A stretch of DNA of 7,132 nt from an uncultured Verrucomicrobiota bacterium. GTDB taxonomy: Bacteria; Verrucomicrobiota; Verrucomicrobiia; Limisphaerales; UBA9464. The notes beneath the pieces are model-generated. The model worked only from the letters and a program-made list of their open reading frames with translations, was not told the origin of the DNA and ran no database searches. The stretch lies in assembly GCA_903930165.1 (NCBI GenBank), contig CAIYXO010000235.1, positions 1 to 7,132 of the forward strand. Reading direction: 5' to 3'. Both the position numbers and the translations under genes were made by a program. Numbering within the stretch: the stretch's first letter is position 1; each line of letters begins with the position of its first letter. Of this stretch, positions 5,758-7,132 are shown piece by piece.

Positions 5758-7132
5758 ATGCGCACAAGGCCATCCCGAATCCTGCCTCTGTTCCTGTCGG
5801 CCGCCCTGCTCCACGGCCTCGCCGCCGAGGAGCTGAAGACCGGGAACAACGCCGCCGCACAGGCGAAGACACCGGCCGAGCAGCAGGCCTCCTTCCGCCT
5901 GCCTCCGGGCTTCTCGATCGAACTCGTCGCCAGCGAGGAAACCGGGCTGCCGAAACCGGTCACCGTGGCCTTCGACGACTCCGGCCGCCTCTGGTCGGTC
6001 ACGGCGACGGAGTATCCCCGCGACCAGGATCCGGGCGTCTGGACACGACCGGGCGCCGACCGTGTCGTGGTGGTCGACCACCCCGAACGACCCGGGCCGC
6101 AGGTCGCGCGGACCTTCGCCGACGGCATGGTCCTTCCCCTCGGCGTGCTCCCGTACGGCCGCGGGGCCGTCGTCGCGCAGGGACCCGAGATGCTGCTGCT
6201 CGAGGACACCGACGGGGACGGCCGGGCGGATTCGAGGAAGGTCCTGCTGAAGGGATTCGGCATCCAGGACACCCACACCCTGCCCCACCAACTCGAGCAC
6301 CTGCCAGGCGGTTGGATCGTCTTCTCCCAAGGCGTCCTGAACACCGGCAACGCGGTCACCACCACGGGCAAGTCGGTGAACTTCGACCGGACGGTCGTGG
6401 CCCGATTCCGTCCCGACGGCTCGGACCTGGAGATCCTCGGCGCGGGCCTGAACAACATATGGTCCTGGGTTCAGGACAGGACCGGGCGGGTGTTCTTCCA
6501 CGAGGCGAACGACTTCGGCTATTCGCTGGTTCCCTTCGAGCAGGACACCACCTATCCCAGCTTCATCCGGCGCCTCGTCCATCCGGCGTCGCCCTACCAT
6601 CCGCCCACCGCGCCGAACCTGAGTCTCGGCGGGACCGGCTTCTCCGGGTTGGCGCTTTCCGATGACCGGTCGGGCTCCTTCCCCGACCCGTGGCACGGGG
6701 TCTTCTTCGTGGCCAACCCGATCACCCGGCGCATCAACACCGTCTCCGCCACGCTCGGCGCCGACGGCGTCCACCGCTTCGAACAGAAGCCCGACCTGGT
6801 GTCCACGGACGACGACTTCTTCCGTCCGGTCGCACTCCGGTTCGGACCGGACGGATGCCTCTACATCGTCGACTGGTACAACCGCATCATCTCGCACAAC
6901 GAGATCGACCGGAACCACCCGGCCCGCGACAAGACCCGCGGGCGCGTCTGGCGCGTGCGTCACCAGAGTCAGGTGCGCCGCGGGATTCCCGACGTCGCCG
7001 CGGCCCCGACCCCGCGTCTCCTGAGGCATCTCCGATCGCCCTCCACCTGGGAGATGCGGGCCGCCTGGCACCAGATCGTGCAGAGGCGCGCCGTGGACCT
7101 CGCCCCGGGACTCGTCGATGTCATCCGTTCCC
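5758..7132 (+). CDS. PVC-type membrane-bound dehydrogenase/heme-binding-family protein, N-terminal part (cut by window edge)
   Basis: From the ATG at 5758 there are 458 open codons running off the right edge. The product begins with an export signal (RTRPSR, then a hydrophobic core, likely cut after LAA at residue 23) and continues into a beta-propeller of the sorbosone/glucose-dehydrogenase-like type named for planctomycetes and Verrucomicrobia. Signatures are LPPGFSIELVASE (48-60), EDTDGDGRAD (149-158), DTHTLPHQLEHLPGG (171-185) and the hallmark FRPVALRFGPDGCLYIVDWYN (355-375) followed by IISHNE. Known full-length relatives often exceed 900 residues, with alpha-helical HEAT-like repeats and a C-terminal CxxCH cytochrome-c motif. 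Residues after about 405 may begin the helical part, but the heme site lies outside the window and is unproven here. It probably acts in the periplasm on sugars or alcohols; the substrate is unknown. No strong ribosome binding site precedes the ATG, but no better in-frame start was seen upstream. Confidence 0.9.
   Translation, partial: MRTRPSRILPLFLSAALLHGLAAEELKTGNNAAAQAKTPAEQQASFRLPPGFSIELVASEETGLPKPVTVAFDDSGRLWSVTATEYPRDQDPGVWTRPGADRVVVVDHPERPGPQVARTFADGMVLPLGVLPYGRGAVVAQGPEMLLLEDTDGDGRADSRKVLLKGFGIQDTHTLPHQLEHLPGGWIVFSQGVLNTGNAVTTTGKSVNFDRTVVARFRPDGSDLEILGAGLNNIWSWVQDRTGRVFFHEANDFGYSLVPFEQDTTYPSFIRRLVHPASPYHPPTAPNLSLGGTGFSGLALSDDRSGSFPDPWHGVFFVANPITRRINTVSATLGADGVHRFEQKPDLVSTDDDFFRPVALRFGPDGCLYIVDWYNRIISHNEIDRNHPARDKTRGRVWRVRHQSQVRRGIPDVAAAPTPRLLRHLRSPSTWEMRAAWHQIVQRRAVDLAPGLVDVIRS

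Noticed and set aside
3525..6458. Minus-strand open frame of 977 codons crossing the esterase-protease, the gap and part of the propeller gene
   Set aside because: It spans two well-supported genes and an intergenic palindrome on the opposite strand. Only its last residues coincide with part of the SET gene frame region, and the rest has no domain-like sequence.
5710..7071. Minus-strand 453-codon frame opposite the propeller gene
   Set aside because: It is antisense to a recognisable propeller domain, and its product shows no motifs.

Overview
The window is about two-thirds G+C, with dense coding and long antisense shadow frames typical of high-GC bacteria. The best taxonomic clue is the gene at the right edge. 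Its secreted beta-propeller domain is the one at the N-terminus of the large cytochrome-type proteins that are expanded in the Planctomycetota-Verrucomicrobiota group. An SGNH/sialate-O-acetylesterase-type esterase lies next to it, and two intergenic palindromic elements are present. Together these suggest a verrucomicrobial (or related PVC) chromosome. This assignment is an inference; there is no rRNA in the window to test it.

Layout. (1) Positions 1-268, minus strand: the N-terminal 89 residues of an EamA/DMT-type inner-membrane transporter that runs off the left edge. (2) Positions 431-3061, plus strand: a soluble 876-residue hybrid histidine kinase (PAS-GAF-PAS-HisKA-HATPase-receiver), divergent from the transporter. 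(3) Positions 3062-3282: a convergent intergenic gap almost filled by a nested inverted-repeat element of about 194 bp. (4) Positions 3283-3714, minus strand: a compact 143-residue SET-domain protein methyltransferase with an intact post-SET cysteine motif. (5) Positions 3813-5519, plus strand: a secreted two-domain hydrolase, with an SGNH esterase at the N-terminus and a zinc metalloprotease at the C-terminus whose active-site pattern matches anthrax lethal factor (family M34). (6) Positions 5520-5757: a gap holding a second, unrelated palindromic element. (7) Positions 5758-7132, plus strand: the N-terminal 458 residues of a PVC-type membrane-bound dehydrogenase/heme-binding-family protein, cut by the right edge.

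How the genes may fit together. The esterase-protease and the propeller protein are in the same direction and both carry export signals. They plausibly belong to an extracytoplasmic degradation programme for glycans or glycoproteins. The 238-bp gap with a palindrome between them makes a tight operon uncertain. The kinase, the SET protein and the transporter have no obvious functional link to them, and the kinase has no adjacent response regulator. The most notable item is the esterase/lethal-factor-like protease fusion, followed by the two intergenic palindromes.
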